Positions 6,107 through 6,175 of a stretch of 6,175 nt of DNA are shown in pieces. Origin of the DNA: an uncultured Verrucomicrobia subdivision 3 bacterium (lineage in GTDB: Bacteria; Verrucomicrobiota; Verrucomicrobiae; Limisphaerales; CAMLLE01); assembly GCA_946480555.1 (NCBI GenBank), contig CAMLLE010000204.1:1-6175 (forward strand). The letters run 5' to 3'. The position numbers and the translations under genes are program-made. Position 1 is the stretch's first letter, and each line of letters begins with the position of its first letter. The notes under the pieces are model-generated. The model ran no database searches and was not told where the DNA came from. It worked only from the letters and a program-made list of their open reading frames with translations.

Positions 6107-6140
6107 AGGAAAGGCACCCGTGAGGGTGCCTTTCCTTTTT
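6107..6140 (+). terminator. Strong intrinsic terminator of the prepilin-type gene
   Basis: A perfect 13-bp stem, AGGAAAGGCACCC (6107-6119) with GGGTGCCTTTCCT (6124-6136), encloses a GTGA loop and is followed by an uninterrupted T run to 6140. It begins 20 bp after the stop codon. The A/T-rich base of the stem is nearly symmetrical but lacks a T run in the other direction, so it serves mainly the plus strand. Confidence 0.93.
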
Positions 6141-6158
6141 CATGTACGGCACAATTCT

Positions 6159-6174
6159 GCAACGACTTCGTTGC
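6159..6174. repeat. Short perfect hairpin at the window edge
   Basis: GCAACG (6159-6164) and CGTTGC (6169-6174) enclose ACTT; the stem extends to 7 bp with a 2-nt loop. The window ends one base later, so whether this belongs to a terminator for a minus-strand gene, an operator or a larger repeat cannot be judged. Confidence 0.4.
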
Positions 6175-6175
6175 G

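Overview
The window looks like a chromosomal segment from a Verrucomicrobiota bacterium, possibly of the Pedosphaeraceae/Limisphaerales type. The evidence is the combination of a pilin-like protein with an H-X9-DG motif, a GH28-type beta-helix enzyme, a PaaX-family regulator and a UbiD decarboxylase, in moderately GC-rich DNA with weak Shine-Dalgarno signals. The assignment rests on recognised protein style, not on a search.

Layout. Bases 1-645 (minus) carry the N-terminal 215 codons of an SLC13/DASS-type membrane permease that continues past base 1. Bases 782-2446 (minus) encode a secreted GH28-like glycosidase. A 158-bp divergent gap separates it from a plus-strand PaaX-family transcriptional regulator (2605-3387). 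A UbiD-family prenylated-FMN decarboxylase (3479-5017, minus) converges on the regulator gene. A 305-bp divergent gap (5018-5322) rich in small inverted repeats follows. It holds a good sigma70-like promoter for a plus-strand prepilin-type protein (5323-6087), which ends in a very strong intrinsic terminator.

The two most notable signals are non-coding. First, an identical perfect 18-bp palindrome, ATGTTGCATATGCAACAT, occurs 21 bp before the paaX-like start and again 38 bp after its stop. The two copies bracket the regulator gene, the first lies in the gap shared with the GH28 gene, and they look like paired operators. Second, the ubiD frame contains an 82-bp element built of 7-bp units (TTTCAAG type) in two inverted arms. 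It adds roughly 30 residues to the enzyme without breaking the frame, much like a palindromic repeat that has invaded a protein-coding gene.

No single pathway links all the genes. The plausible functional unit is the PaaX-like regulator with the divergent GH28 gene, and perhaps the permease downstream of GH28 on the same strand. The ubiD and prepilin genes appear to be independent transcription units.
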